Assembly: GCF_044385915.1 (NCBI RefSeq)
Contig: NZ_JBISCC010000124.1
Span: 300,038-364,037 of the forward strand
Reading direction: 5' to 3'
Source: Thalassobellus citreus
GTDB taxonomy: Bacteria > Bacteroidota > Bacteroidia > Flavobacteriales > Flavobacteriaceae
DNA length: 64,000 nt
The notes below the pieces were generated by a model. It saw nothing but the letters and a program-made list of their open reading frames with translations. It had not been told where the DNA came from and did not search any database. Position 1 is the first letter of the stretch; each line of letters opens with the position of its first letter. The translations under genes and the position numbers were made by a program. This document shows, piece after piece, positions 1 to 8,893 of this stretch.

Positions 1-138
1 GCCAAAAGTCACGACAGCGGAATTAAAAATACTGTTAGATGATGGAATCGCATAACGATCTATAATAGGGTTTTCAGAATAACGCCACATCACGTCGTTG
101 CTATTTTCTGGTTTATCTTGCCAAGGAATGTTACTCAC
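1..138 (-). CDS. GH130 beta-mannoside phosphorylase (N-terminal fragment, cut by window edge)
   Basis: Only the first 46 codons are inside the window, reading leftward from a GTG at 138. They show a short polar start without a signal peptide, then NPIIDRYAIPSSNSIFNSAVV. This matches the opening of GH130 enzymes (an NP-I-R stretch followed by NSIFNSAVV). Family members phosphorolyse beta-1,4-mannosides such as mannosyl-glucose or mannosyl-GlcNAc, giving mannose-1-phosphate. The missing signal peptide points to the cytoplasm. It is the third gene of a leftward run after the GH92 mannosidase and the symporter, 63 bases from the latter. A cytosolic enzyme beside an importer suggests it handles an imported mannoside, perhaps the N-glycan core Man-beta-1,4-GlcNAc. 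The exact substrate cannot be read from this fragment. Confidence 0.8.
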   Translation of the reverse strand, partial: MSNIPWQDKPENSNDVMWRYSENPIIDRYAIPSSNSIFNSAVVTFG

Positions 139-201
139 TTTATTTAATTATTTATTGTTGAACTTGATTTGACGTTTGTTTTAATAAAATTTTGTCCTCA
201 T

Positions 202-2079
202 TTAATCTGGTAATTTTCGAACAACATCTAGCCATGTATATTTTAATATAGCTGAAGTTATTAAAAATACAATTAAAGAGATGATAGTTTTTGGATAATC
301 TCTAACTAAAAGAAATATAGGGATAACAATCATACTAGATTGCCAAACAATACCTATAACACAGTTAAGCATATCCTTTCCAAAATCTTTATTTTCAGTA
401 AACGATGTATCTTCATTTTTTAATGCTTTATAAACAGGTTTCCAAAAGCCCCAAGGCCTTACATTTTTATAAAAATCTTTTAAAACAGAAATATCTGTAG
501 GACAGGTAAAGAATGTGCCTAAGAGACTCCCTAATACTGAAACACCAAATATTATTGGAAATAGGTATATGGCTGGTAATCTTGCTAAATCATATAACCA
601 TGTATCCACAGTTAGATTCCCTTTATTTTGATCTAAGACAAATTGTAATGATGCCACTATAAGTCCAGCGAACATTCCCCAGAAATATCCCCAGCCATTA
701 AAACGCCACCAAACCCATTTTAAAAAGTTTGCCGCTACATAACCGCCAAAAAGAGCACTTGTAATCCACAATGTTAACGAATTAAGTGAGTCTGCAAAAA
801 AGCCCATAAATACACCTAGACCTACAACAACGAACGAAGCAATGTGACTGGCTTTAATATAGTGTTTACTTGTAGCTTTTGGTTTAAAATATTTTTTATA
901 AATATCATTTACAATATAAGCTGGTCCTGCATTTACATAGGCAGAAAATGTAGACATAAAAGCTGCTAGCAAACCTGCTAACAACAAGCCTTTTATTCCT
1001 ACAGGCACATGAAAATTAATAACCGTAGGCAGTAATGTTTCTAAATCATTTCCTGATAGAGATGGATCAAGACTCATTTGAGGCGCTAAAGAGACTAAAG
1101 CAATAACCACAATACCTCCAATTAACAAATATCTTGGAATGAATAAAATTAGATTGGTAAACCCACTCATATAAGCTGCTTCCTTAACTGTTTTGGTTGA
1201 AAGTATACGTTGCATATCAAAGCCAGGTGTAGGTCCTGCAATACTTGCAAAAAAACCTTTAAATAAAGACATCCCCACTAAAGCACCAAACATTTTGTAG
1301 CCTTCAGAATCAATAAGATCATCAAAAGCTTTGTATTTTTCACTCCAATGCGAACCTAATTCCTGTCCGAAAAATATATTTTTCCATTCTTCCGAAATTA
1401 CAGATGTTATTTGAATATCTGTAAAATAAATAAATGTATAGCCTGCAACAAGTAATCCTGCTATAACCATAATACCGTATTGTAAAACTTCGGTAGCTAC
1501 TACAGAAAGCATACCACCTTTAACCGTATAAATGGTGGTTAAAAATATAATAATTAAGGCATAGGATTGTTCGGAATTAAGTAAGATACTACTTCCCATA
1601 CTTAAGGTTAAATCCCAAGGTAAAATAACGGTCATAAATTTACCAATACCTTCAAAAAAATAAGCGATAAACCCTATGGAAGAAACAACAGCAAAAAGAG
1701 CCACTATAATATGAGATGCTTTTCCTGATTTATCGTTACCAAAACGTGTTAAAATCCATTCAGACCCTGTCATTACTTTTGACCTACGAATCCAAACGGC
1801 TAAGAACATCATGACAAAAATTTGATTCCAAATAGGCCAAAGCCACATAAACATAAAACTCTTAGCTCCATATAGAAAAAGCCATCCAACCATTAATGCT
1901 GTACCAGATATATCAAACATACCTGAACCATTACTTAACCCTAAATAATACCATTTAATAGTTTTTCCTCCTAGGAAATAATCATCTAACCCTTTTGATG
2001 CTTTTTTAGAAACCCAAATTCCAACTCCTACGGTTAATAGGATATAAAATATAATAATGCTTAAATCGATAATATCCAT
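202..2079 (-). CDS. Sodium:solute symporter (SSS family), probable sugar importer
   Basis: A 625-residue polytopic membrane protein with about 13-14 hydrophobic segments, the usual size for SGLT-type SSS transporters with a C-terminal extension. Early residues 30-40 (LDDYFLGGK) and the stretch near 188-205 (GGMLSVVATEVLQ) match SSS signatures, the latter being the family's GG-x-x-x-V-x-x-(T/D)-x-x-Q motif. It would use the sodium gradient to bring a small solute over the inner membrane. Its start codon is one base from the stop of the GH92 gene, so the two are surely co-transcribed, and GH130 follows. The context implies mannose or a small mannoside as cargo. No SusC/SusD pair is visible in this window. 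Confidence 0.9.
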   Translation of the reverse strand: MDIIDLSIIIFYILLTVGVGIWVSKKASKGLDDYFLGGKTIKWYYLGLSNGSGMFDISGTALMVGWLFLYGAKSFMFMWLWPIWNQIFVMMFLAVWIRRSKVMTGSEWILTRFGNDKSGKASHIIVALFAVVSSIGFIAYFFEGIGKFMTVILPWDLTLSMGSSILLNSEQSYALIIIFLTTIYTVKGGMLSVVATEVLQYGIMVIAGLLVAGYTFIYFTDIQITSVISEEWKNIFFGQELGSHWSEKYKAFDDLIDSEGYKMFGALVGMSLFKGFFASIAGPTPGFDMQRILSTKTVKEAAYMSGFTNLILFIPRYLLIGGIVVIALVSLAPQMSLDPSLSGNDLETLLPTVINFHVPVGIKGLLLAGLLAAFMSTFSAYVNAGPAYIVNDIYKKYFKPKATSKHYIKASHIASFVVVGLGVFMGFFADSLNSLTLWITSALFGGYVAANFLKWVWWRFNGWGYFWGMFAGLIVASLQFVLDQNKGNLTVDTWLYDLARLPAIYLFPIIFGVSVLGSLLGTFFTCPTDISVLKDFYKNVRPWGFWKPVYKALKNEDTSFTENKDFGKDMLNCVIGIVWQSSMIVIPIFLLVRDYPKTIISLIVFLITSAILKYTWLDVVRKLPD

Positions 2080-2080
2080 A

Positions 2081-4336
2081 TTAGTCCATATTACTTTTAG
2101 TTAAACCCCATTTTTTATTTGGTACAGATCCCATAACAAAATGTAAAATGCCTCCTTTTAATATTTGTTGATGTGAAATAGATGTTTGGTTGAATTCCTT
2201 TCCGTCTAAGGTGGCAGATTGGATATAAAAATTTGTGTTTGAAACATTTTCAGCCTCAATAACAAAAGTTTTGCCTTCTGAAAGTTTGATGGTTGATTTC
2301 TCAAAAAGAGGACTTCCTATTTCATACTCTCCAGAAGCAGGATTCATAGGGTAAAATCCTATTGAGCTAAACACATACCACGCCGACATTTGTCCGCAAT
2401 CTTCATTACCGCTTAATCCATTAGGAGTTACATTATATTGTGTGTTTAAAATATGTCGTACCCAATATTGTGTTCGCCAAGGCTTATTCGCCTTATTAAA
2501 CATATAAGCGATATGGTGACTCGGTTCATTTCCGTGTGCATATTGACCAATTAACCCTGAAATATCAGCAGAAATATTGTCACCAGTAATTTCAGAACTT
2601 TCTGTAAATAGCTGCTCTAATCGATTTGTAAAAATATCATTACTTCCGTGTAATGAAATAAAATCTTCAACATCTTGAGGTACAAACCAACTGTGTTGCC
2701 ATGCATTTCCTTCGGTATAATCTGTTTGTTCTCTATGATTTGAGTGTTTCGGATCAAAAGGTTCATTCCAAGATTTTCCATCTTCAGATTTTCCTCTCAT
2801 AAATCCTGTTTTTGAATCAAATAAATATTGATACCCTTTAGATCTGTTTAAGAAATATTTATAATCATCTTCTTTCCCTAAATCTTTTGCTATTTGAGCT
2901 ACACACCAATCATCAAAAGCATATTCTAAGGTAATTGTAACCGATTCATCTAATAAATTATATGGAATATAGCCGTATTCTTTATAGAAATTCAAGCCAC
3001 GTTCGTCTTGCATCATTGTTTGTTTCATTGCTTCATAAGCCTTTTCTGCATCAAAACCTTTTATGCCTTTTTTGTAAGCATCTATAATTACAGGAATCGA
3101 GTGATAGCCTGTCATTGTATTAGTTTCATTGGCATATAACGTCCAAACTGGTAATATTTTTTTGGTTTCGTAATAGGCTAACATAGAATTAACCATATCT
3201 GAAACTTTCTCTGGAGCTAAAAAAGTTAGTAAAGGGTTTTCTGCTCTAAATGTATCCCAAAGTGATAGTGTTGAATATGCTGTATAATTTTTAGCCGTTA
3301 CAATGCTATCGTTTTCCTTTCTAAATTGGCCATTTTTATCGCTATAGGTTACAGGTGCAATTTGAGAATGATATAATGCCGTATAAAAAATGGTTTTTAA
3401 TGAATCTACGGGTGTTTCAACTTCTATTTTAGATGAAGCAGTATTCCAAAGAGTATTCGCAGCTGTTTTTACTTTTTCAAAATTAAAATCGCCTGCGTCT
3501 AAATTTTCTTTTGCGTTTTTAATACTTACTGATGAAACGGCAACTTTTACTAGCAATTCATTACTGTTTTTTCTATCAAAAAATAATTGGGATGCTACCT
3601 TTTCAGCTTCTGTTGAATTTCCTTCAACTTGTTTTCCATCAGCAATTAATAGATGTTCTGAAATTGGTTTAGAAAATTTAGCCACAAAAAACACTTTTTG
3701 ATTTTTTGCCCACCCTTTACTAAAGCGATACCCACTTATGGTATATTCGTCATCAATAGTAATGGCTGTTTTTTGAGGCATATCCCAATTGATAGCAAAC
3801 CCTAAATCGACAACTACAGATTGTTTGTCATTTTCTGAAAATGTATATTTATGATATGCGGTACGTAATGAAGATGTTAACTCAACGTTTATTTTAGGCG
3901 TTTCAAGAAAAACTTGGTAGTATCCTGGACTCGCATTTTCGTTAGTATGGCTGTAAGTCGATTTATATGCTAGTGAATCTCTATTTTTTGTGTTAATAGT
4001 TAAATCTACTTGTTTGTTTGTTGGCATAAATAAAATATCTGCCAAATCACCAATACCAGTTCCACTTAAATGTAAATGACTAAAACCAGCTACAATAGAA
4101 TCTGTATAATGGTAGCCAGAACACCAATCCCAACTCGAAATTCCGTTGTCTGGACTCACCTGTAACATTCCAAAGGGTACTGTTGCTCCAGGGTATGTAT
4201 GTCCGTGTCCGCCAGTTCCAATAAACGGATTTACATAACTTGTTGTATCTTGTTTATACTGTTGTTTTTTAGCAGTATTTTCTTTGCAACTAGAAATTAA
4301 AACTATAAATAAAATAAGCAGCGTAAAGTTTTTCAT
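2081..4336 (-). CDS. GH92 family alpha-mannosidase, lipoprotein
   Basis: 751 residues, full length for GH92. A lipoprotein signal (hydrophobic core then LISSC, Cys near 17) sends it to the cell envelope. The N-terminal beta-sandwich begins with NPFIGTGGHGHTYPGATVPFG, a GH92 hallmark. The (alpha/alpha)6 domain carries EGNAWQHSWFVPQD, GNEPSHHIAYMF and GNEDCGQMSAWYVFSSIGFYP, which hold the catalytic and calcium-binding acids of the family. GH92 enzymes are calcium-dependent exo-alpha-mannosidases, mostly alpha-1,2 but also 1,3, 1,4 and 1,6; the linkage cannot be told here. It is first in a leftward operon with the symporter and GH130. It is divergent from the sensor kinase at 4459, and the 122 bases between them must hold both promoters. 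Confidence 0.95.
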   Translation of the reverse strand: MKNFTLLILFIVLISSCKENTAKKQQYKQDTTSYVNPFIGTGGHGHTYPGATVPFGMLQVSPDNGISSWDWCSGYHYTDSIVAGFSHLHLSGTGIGDLADILFMPTNKQVDLTINTKNRDSLAYKSTYSHTNENASPGYYQVFLETPKINVELTSSLRTAYHKYTFSENDKQSVVVDLGFAINWDMPQKTAITIDDEYTISGYRFSKGWAKNQKVFFVAKFSKPISEHLLIADGKQVEGNSTEAEKVASQLFFDRKNSNELLVKVAVSSVSIKNAKENLDAGDFNFEKVKTAANTLWNTASSKIEVETPVDSLKTIFYTALYHSQIAPVTYSDKNGQFRKENDSIVTAKNYTAYSTLSLWDTFRAENPLLTFLAPEKVSDMVNSMLAYYETKKILPVWTLYANETNTMTGYHSIPVIIDAYKKGIKGFDAEKAYEAMKQTMMQDERGLNFYKEYGYIPYNLLDESVTITLEYAFDDWCVAQIAKDLGKEDDYKYFLNRSKGYQYLFDSKTGFMRGKSEDGKSWNEPFDPKHSNHREQTDYTEGNAWQHSWFVPQDVEDFISLHGSNDIFTNRLEQLFTESSEITGDNISADISGLIGQYAHGNEPSHHIAYMFNKANKPWRTQYWVRHILNTQYNVTPNGLSGNEDCGQMSAWYVFSSIGFYPMNPASGEYEIGSPLFEKSTIKLSEGKTFVIEAENVSNTNFYIQSATLDGKEFNQTSISHQQILKGGILHFVMGSVPNKKWGLTKSNMD

Positions 4337-4458
4337 AAAGAGTCATCATAATTTAATTTTAAATTTTCATTAATTTTACTATTTATAAAAGTAATTTAGA
4401 CGGATAACACATAAACAAGCCTAAACACCAAAAAAACGCTATCAATATTTTTTAAATA

Positions 4459-5517
4459 ATGAATTTTAAAAGCAATAAGTTTTATTTAATATCATGGAAA
4501 TACCATGTTGTTTTCTGGATAGTATATTTTTTGTTCAATACTTTTCGTTGGGGGAGTTATTTTAATGATTATGTCTATTCTTTAAAATCGAACTTACTAG
4601 GGTTTCCTATACATATGGCATCATGTTACCTTAATATTTTTGTTTTAATGCCTTTTTTAGTATATCGAAAAAGATATACCCTTTACTTACTTTCAATTTT
4701 AGCTACCATATTTATTATGGTTTTGATTAAATTTAATTTAACTTATTTTTTAATCAGTCATAATGTTTGGCCAGAAGGACCTGAACCTATTACTAGTTTA
4801 ACACTGAATTATACTATTGAAATGATGATTGGTGAATTATACGTAGTTGCATTTGTTGCTGCAATAAAAATTACCTTAGATTTTATAAAAGAGCATAAAC
4901 GTGTTGCCGATCTTGAAAAGACACAATTAGAAACTGAGCTTCTTTTTTTAAAAAATCAAATATCACCTCATTTTTTCTTTAATACACTTAATAATATTTA
5001 TTCATTATCAGTAGAAAAATCTAATAAAACACCAAGGATAATTTTAAAATTATCAGAACTAATGCGTTATATGCTTTATGAAACTAAAGCAAAACGGCAA
5101 AGTTTGCAGAATGAAATACTTTGTATTCAAAATTATTTAGATTTAGAGCGTGTTAGGTATAGTGACTCCTTAGAGGCTAATATGTACATATCTGGAGATA
5201 TAGAAGATAAAGAAATAGCACCTATGTTGTTGTTAACATTTATAGAAAATGCTTTTAAACATGGCGCTAATAAAAATATAGGAAACGTAAAAATTGATAT
5301 TAACTTTAAGATTAAAGGCGATTTTCTTTACTTTTCTATAAGTAACCCAATGCCTAAAATTACAAATCATAAAGACAATTTAAAACAATCTAGTGGTATA
5401 GGTTTAGATAATGTGAAAAAGAGATTAGACTTAGGATATGATAAAAATGATTATTATCTATCTATTAAGAATAAAAAAAAGAAATTTGTTGTAAAACTAA
5501 AAATAAGAGTAAGTTAA
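4459..5517 (+). CDS. LytS/YehU-type sensor histidine kinase
   Basis: 352 residues. The first ~140 hold four hydrophobic segments, typical of small membrane-bound LytS-like sensors without a large periplasmic domain. A short coiled coil (about 145-165) leads to the His_kinase (PF06580) block NQISPHFFFNTLNNIYSL, with phospho-acceptor His at about 171. The ATPase part has the N box (FIENAFKHG) and the G box (SSGIGLDNVKKRL). The partner is very likely the LytTR regulator at 6030. The pair is unusually spaced: 512 bases of decayed sequence, including a second copy of this gene's own 3' end, separate them. Location between two glycan-degradation clusters suggests control of those genes, but this is inference. 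Confidence 0.92.
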   Translation: MNFKSNKFYLISWKYHVVFWIVYFLFNTFRWGSYFNDYVYSLKSNLLGFPIHMASCYLNIFVLMPFLVYRKRYTLYLLSILATIFIMVLIKFNLTYFLISHNVWPEGPEPITSLTLNYTIEMMIGELYVVAFVAAIKITLDFIKEHKRVADLEKTQLETELLFLKNQISPHFFFNTLNNIYSLSVEKSNKTPRIILKLSELMRYMLYETKAKRQSLQNEILCIQNYLDLERVRYSDSLEANMYISGDIEDKEIAPMLLLTFIENAFKHGANKNIGNVKIDINFKIKGDFLYFSISNPMPKITNHKDNLKQSSGIGLDNVKKRLDLGYDKNDYYLSIKNKKKKFVVKLKIRVS

Positions 5518-5571
5518 ATTGGAAATTATTATTGATTAATTCCAATTACTCATGTCTGGGTTTTTTAAATA

Positions 5572-5820
5572 TTTGAGTTAAATCTATTTGCAAAAACATC
5601 AATAAAGAAGTCTTTGATCTAGCACAAATCTGATAAATACTTAAACATTTCTATTTCTTCTTTCAAGAAGTAATTCTTTAGCTCTATGCAACCTTACCGA
5701 AGAAATTAATTTTATAGGAGACTTATTAGAAATTGCTTTTAGTTTACGTTGCGGCTGTCGTTCGCTTGTGGCTATTTCTTTACATAACTTTCTGCTCCAA
5801 AAGAATTCTTTACTTAAATT
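5572..5820 (-). pseudogene. Decayed AraC-type HTH fragment (remnant of a regulator, possibly a hybrid two-component system)
   Basis: Reading leftward from about 5820, an open stretch gives NLSKEFFWSRKLCKEIATSE, then QPQRKLKAISNKSPIKLIS and SVRLHRAKELLLERRN, ending in a stop near 5639. The pattern RKLKA-(I/L)-(S/T)-x-K-SP-x-x-(F/L)-I-x-x-x-RL-x-RAKELL is the first half of an AraC-family HTH domain as found at the C-terminus of Bacteroidota hybrid two-component regulators. Beyond the stop, another frame continues with pieces (IKDFFIDVFANRFN) resembling the second helix-turn-helix. No start codon or upstream domain remains. It looks like the last relic of a regulator lost from this locus, lying opposite to the kinase gene. 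Confidence 0.65.
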
Positions 5821-5827
5821 AAGATAC

Positions 5828-5981
5828 TCTTAAAATCACAAACTATAGAAAGAATCTAATGGTATTGGTTTAGGTAAAGTAAAAAAAAGGTTAAATTTAG
5901 GGTGATAAAAGTCATTATTATTTATCTATTAAGAATAAAAGAAATAAGTTTGTTGTAAAACTTAAGATAAGAATCTACTAA
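5828..5981 (+). pseudogene. Second, frameshifted copy of the histidine-kinase 3' end
   Basis: This stretch is a clear near-copy of the last ~130-150 bases of the kinase gene ending at 5517. One frame gives ESNGIGLGKVKKRLNLG against QSSGIGLDNVKKRLDLG in the intact gene. After a one-base loss the next frame gives DKSHYYLSIKNKRNKF then VVKLKIRIY and a stop at 5979-5981, against DKNDYYLSIKNKKKKF and VVKLKIRVS. By eye the DNA identity is about 80 percent. It is a leftover G box and tail of a former second kinase or a tandem duplication, placed 48 bases before the response regulator gene. Confidence 0.8.
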
Positions 5982-6029
5982 ATATAAAAAATAATCATAG
6001 TTAAAAGGCTATAAATTATACAAGTAAAT

Positions 6030-6743
6030 ATGAAAATAAAGTGTTTGATTATTGATGATGAACCATTAGCTATTAATGTTATTAAAAATTATTTGAATCA
6101 AATTGAAGATTTTGAAATAGTAAATACGTTTAGTAATGCTATTGATGGTTTAAATTTTTTAAAAAACAATATCGTTGATGTTATTTTTTTAGATATAAAT
6201 ATGCCTGTTTTAGATGGTATTAATTTTATTAAAAGTATAGAAAAACCACCTTTATTTATTATTACTAGTGCTTATGATGAGTTTGCAATTGAAACTTATG
6301 AATTAGATGTTTTAGATTATTTAGTGAAGCCTATTGAGTTTCCTAGATTTATGAAAGCAATAAATAAAGTTAATAAAAGACTTAAGTCAAGTACAAATAT
6401 ATCTTCAGAAAAGGTAAAAGAACGTTCCTTTATTTTTGTTAAAATTGATAAAAAGAAAATGAAGAAAATTTTTCTTGATGAAATTCTAGTCATTGAAAGT
6501 TTAAAAGATTATTTAAAAATAAACACCCTATCAGGTAGATATATTGTTCATAGTACATTAACAGCATTTACTAATTTATTACCTTCTAGAGATTTTATTA
6601 GAATACATAGGTCGTATACGATTGCTATTGATAAAATTGATGCGGTTGAAGGAAATAGTATTGAAATTGAAGGACTTCGATATGTTATAGGAAGATCTTA
6701 TTTAGAGGATGTTAAACAGAAAATTTTAAACTCTTCTATTTAA
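6030..6743 (+). CDS. LytTR-family response regulator
   Basis: 237 residues. The receiver domain (1-120) has the acid pair IIDDEP, the phospho-acceptor Asp at about 55 in VIFLDINMP, the T/S position in FIITSAYDEFA, and the conserved Lys in LDYLVKP. Residues ~135-235 form a LytTR DNA-binding domain (VKIDKKKMKKI, FIRIHRSYTIAID, GRSYLEDVKQ). Such proteins bind direct repeats in promoters when phosphorylated by LytS-type kinases. Its kinase is the intact gene at 4459. The decayed copy of a kinase tail ends just 48 bases upstream, so the ancestral pair was probably adjacent. It converges on the deaminase gene at 6858. Confidence 0.93.
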   Translation: MKIKCLIIDDEPLAINVIKNYLNQIEDFEIVNTFSNAIDGLNFLKNNIVDVIFLDINMPVLDGINFIKSIEKPPLFIITSAYDEFAIETYELDVLDYLVKPIEFPRFMKAINKVNKRLKSSTNISSEKVKERSFIFVKIDKKKMKKIFLDEILVIESLKDYLKINTLSGRYIVHSTLTAFTNLLPSRDFIRIHRSYTIAIDKIDAVEGNSIEIEGLRYVIGRSYLEDVKQKILNSSI

Positions 6744-6760
6744 AAATAAGCAAAAAAAAT

Positions 6761-6797
6761 TGATGGCTATCATCTATTTAAAGAGATAACCATCAAT
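6761..6797. terminator. Intrinsic terminator between convergent genes
   Basis: TTGATGGCTATC at 6761-6772 pairs with GATAACCATCAA at 6786-6797 with one mismatch. A run of A at 6753-6760 gives a U tract on the leftward transcript, so it chiefly ends the deaminase message. Confidence 0.6.
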
Positions 6798-6857
6798 AAC
6801 CAAAAAACAACTAAACTATTTTTAATGCTATTAATAAATTCTTCTTATTGGTTTTAT

Positions 6858-8783
6858 TTAAAAATGGTAACGTTTAAAAGCTTCAATAGCAGCATATTCT
6901 GCTAAACCTAAATCGTTGTATTTTTTTGCTGTTAATCTATTTCTATCTTCTACACGCACCCAAAATTCTCTAGAATCGTCGCCTTGAAACATAACACCAT
7001 CTTTTTGAGATTGATGATAAAAAATAGCATGACGTTTTTTTAGTACTTGGTCTGGGCTCATAGGAACAGCCATTTCTATTTGGTAAGAATCCCATTCATG
7101 CCATGCGCCACGGTATAACCATACCCAACAATCGTTCATGTAAGGTTTAGGTTTTAATATTTTTAAAGCTTCAAATAAGCTATCTAAACAAACTTTATGT
7201 GTGCCATGTGGATCTGCTAAATCTCCAGCTGCATAAATTTGATGCGGTTTTATTTCTTCAATAAGTTGGCACATAATTGCTATATCAGCTTCAGAAAGAT
7301 TACTTTTCTTAACAGTGCCTGTTTCGTAAAATGGAAGATCTAAAAAGTGAACGTTTTCATCAGGAAGTCCTATGTATCTTGTAGCTGCTAAAGATTCACT
7401 TCTTCTAATCAATCCTTTTAGTTTTCTAACTTCAATAGAATCAATATCATTTTTAGATTTATGCTTTAAAAATTTTATAATATCTTCTGACTCTTTAGAT
7501 TTTGAATTTAAAGTCATAGATATTTCTGCAAACTTTAAAGCTTCTTCATTAGAAACGGCTATGTTTCCTGAAGTTTGATAAGCAACATGTACATCATGAC
7601 CTTGCTCTACCAATCTATCAAATGTACCACCCATAGAAATTACATCATCATCAGGGTGTGGACTAAAAATAATAACTCTTTTTTTTGCAGGTAAAGACCG
7701 TTCTGGTCTATAAGTGTCATCAGCATTTGGTTTTCCTCCAGGCCAACCTGTAATGGTATGCTGTAATTTATTAAACATTTTTATATTCAAATCGTAAGCA
7801 GTACCTTCTTCTGTTAAAAGGCTCGCCATACCATTATCATTATAATCTTTATCGGTAAGTTTAAGAAATGGTTTGTTTGTTAATTCACTTAACCAAACAA
7901 CAGCTTTTAGTTTTAACTCACCTGTCCATACACAAGATTTTACAAGCCATGGTGTTTTTACTCTAGTAAGTTCTGATGATGCATCACTGTCTAAAACAAA
8001 TGTTGTATTGTTATGTTCTTGTAAGTAAGTGGCAGGAACTTGAGAAGAAATATCTCCTTCTATAGTTTCTTTTAATATTTCTGCTTTACTAATTCCCCAT
8101 CCAAGTAAAACAATTCTTTTTGCATGTCTTACAGTACCAATACCCATTGTTATGGCTTTTCTAGGAACATTATCTATGCCTAAAAAAGAAGGTGCTGCAT
8201 CAATACGGGTAATATGATCTAGTGTAATACTTCTGGTTCCTGAATTAATATGTGATCCGGGTTCGTTAAAACCAATATGACCTGTTCTTCCAATACCTAA
8301 TAATTGAAAATCTAATCCGCCATAAGATTTAATTTTCATTTCATAATCTATACAATATTGGCGAAGCTCTTCAGTGCTTACTTTTCCATCAGGAATATTA
8401 ATGTTTTCGGGTACTATATCTACATGATTAAAAAGATGATCATGCATGAAATAAAAATAACTTTGAATGTTATCCTTGTCCATAGGATAATATTCATCTA
8501 AATTGAAAGTTACTACATTATTAAAACTTAAACCATCTTCTTTATGCATTCTCACAAGTTCTTCATAAACTTTTATAGGAGAAGAACCAGTAGCTAAGCC
8601 TAAAACACAAGTTTCATTTAGTTCTTGTTTTCTTTGAATTAAGTTTGCGATCTCTTGAGCTACTAAAATTGAAGCTTCAAGAGACGAGTCGAAGATAACA
8701 TTATGGATTTTCTCAAAACGGGTGTCTTCAAATTTCCCTGCTTCTTTATAGCTTATACTATCTTTTATCATTGAGTTGTTCAT
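6858..8783 (-). CDS. nagB: Glucosamine-6-phosphate deaminase fused to a PIG-L (LmbE) deacetylase-like domain
   Basis: 641 residues, about 2.4 times a plain NagB. Residues ~30-300 are the deaminase: TGSSP phosphate loop (66-69), FNLDEYYPM with the catalytic Asp (about 96), and GIGRTGHIGFNEPG (164-176) with the ring-opening His and Glu. NagB converts GlcN-6-P to fructose-6-P and ammonia. Residues ~365-640 are a PIG-L domain: SPHPDDDVISMGG (373-385) and DPHGTH (523-528) supply the metal-binding His/Asp/His, so it looks active. PIG-L enzymes remove N-acetyl from GlcNAc-type sugars; here it could feed GlcN-6-P to the deaminase, but the substrate is not established by sequence. It lies 110 bases downstream of the fucosidase on the same strand and ends the GlcNAc branch of this glycan locus. 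Similar fusions are widespread in Bacteroidota. Confidence 0.92.
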   Translation of the reverse strand: MNNSMIKDSISYKEAGKFEDTRFEKIHNVIFDSSLEASILVAQEIANLIQRKQELNETCVLGLATGSSPIKVYEELVRMHKEDGLSFNNVVTFNLDEYYPMDKDNIQSYFYFMHDHLFNHVDIVPENINIPDGKVSTEELRQYCIDYEMKIKSYGGLDFQLLGIGRTGHIGFNEPGSHINSGTRSITLDHITRIDAAPSFLGIDNVPRKAITMGIGTVRHAKRIVLLGWGISKAEILKETIEGDISSQVPATYLQEHNNTTFVLDSDASSELTRVKTPWLVKSCVWTGELKLKAVVWLSELTNKPFLKLTDKDYNDNGMASLLTEEGTAYDLNIKMFNKLQHTITGWPGGKPNADDTYRPERSLPAKKRVIIFSPHPDDDVISMGGTFDRLVEQGHDVHVAYQTSGNIAVSNEEALKFAEISMTLNSKSKESEDIIKFLKHKSKNDIDSIEVRKLKGLIRRSESLAATRYIGLPDENVHFLDLPFYETGTVKKSNLSEADIAIMCQLIEEIKPHQIYAAGDLADPHGTHKVCLDSLFEALKILKPKPYMNDCWVWLYRGAWHEWDSYQIEMAVPMSPDQVLKKRHAIFYHQSQKDGVMFQGDDSREFWVRVEDRNRLTAKKYNDLGLAEYAAIEAFKRYHF

Positions 8784-8893
8784 TTTGTTATTGTGATAAA
8801 ATTACTTATTAAGACTTGTTTGAAATATAAAAATTCGACTAATAACCTTTGTGCTTCGGTAAAGGAGTTTTTTTATAAATTCAATATTATTAA

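Noticed and set aside
3390..3701. Rightward open frame of 103 codons inside the GH92 gene
   Set aside because: It lies wholly opposite a clear GH92 coding sequence, has a Ser/Phe-rich composition typical of antisense reading of Lys/Glu codons, and shows no motif.
6858..8783. Loss of a catalytic Asp in NagB (GIGRTGHIGF has Thr where E. coli has Asp)
   Set aside because: Other active NagB proteins, such as the Bacillus one, also lack Asp at that place, so it is normal variation.
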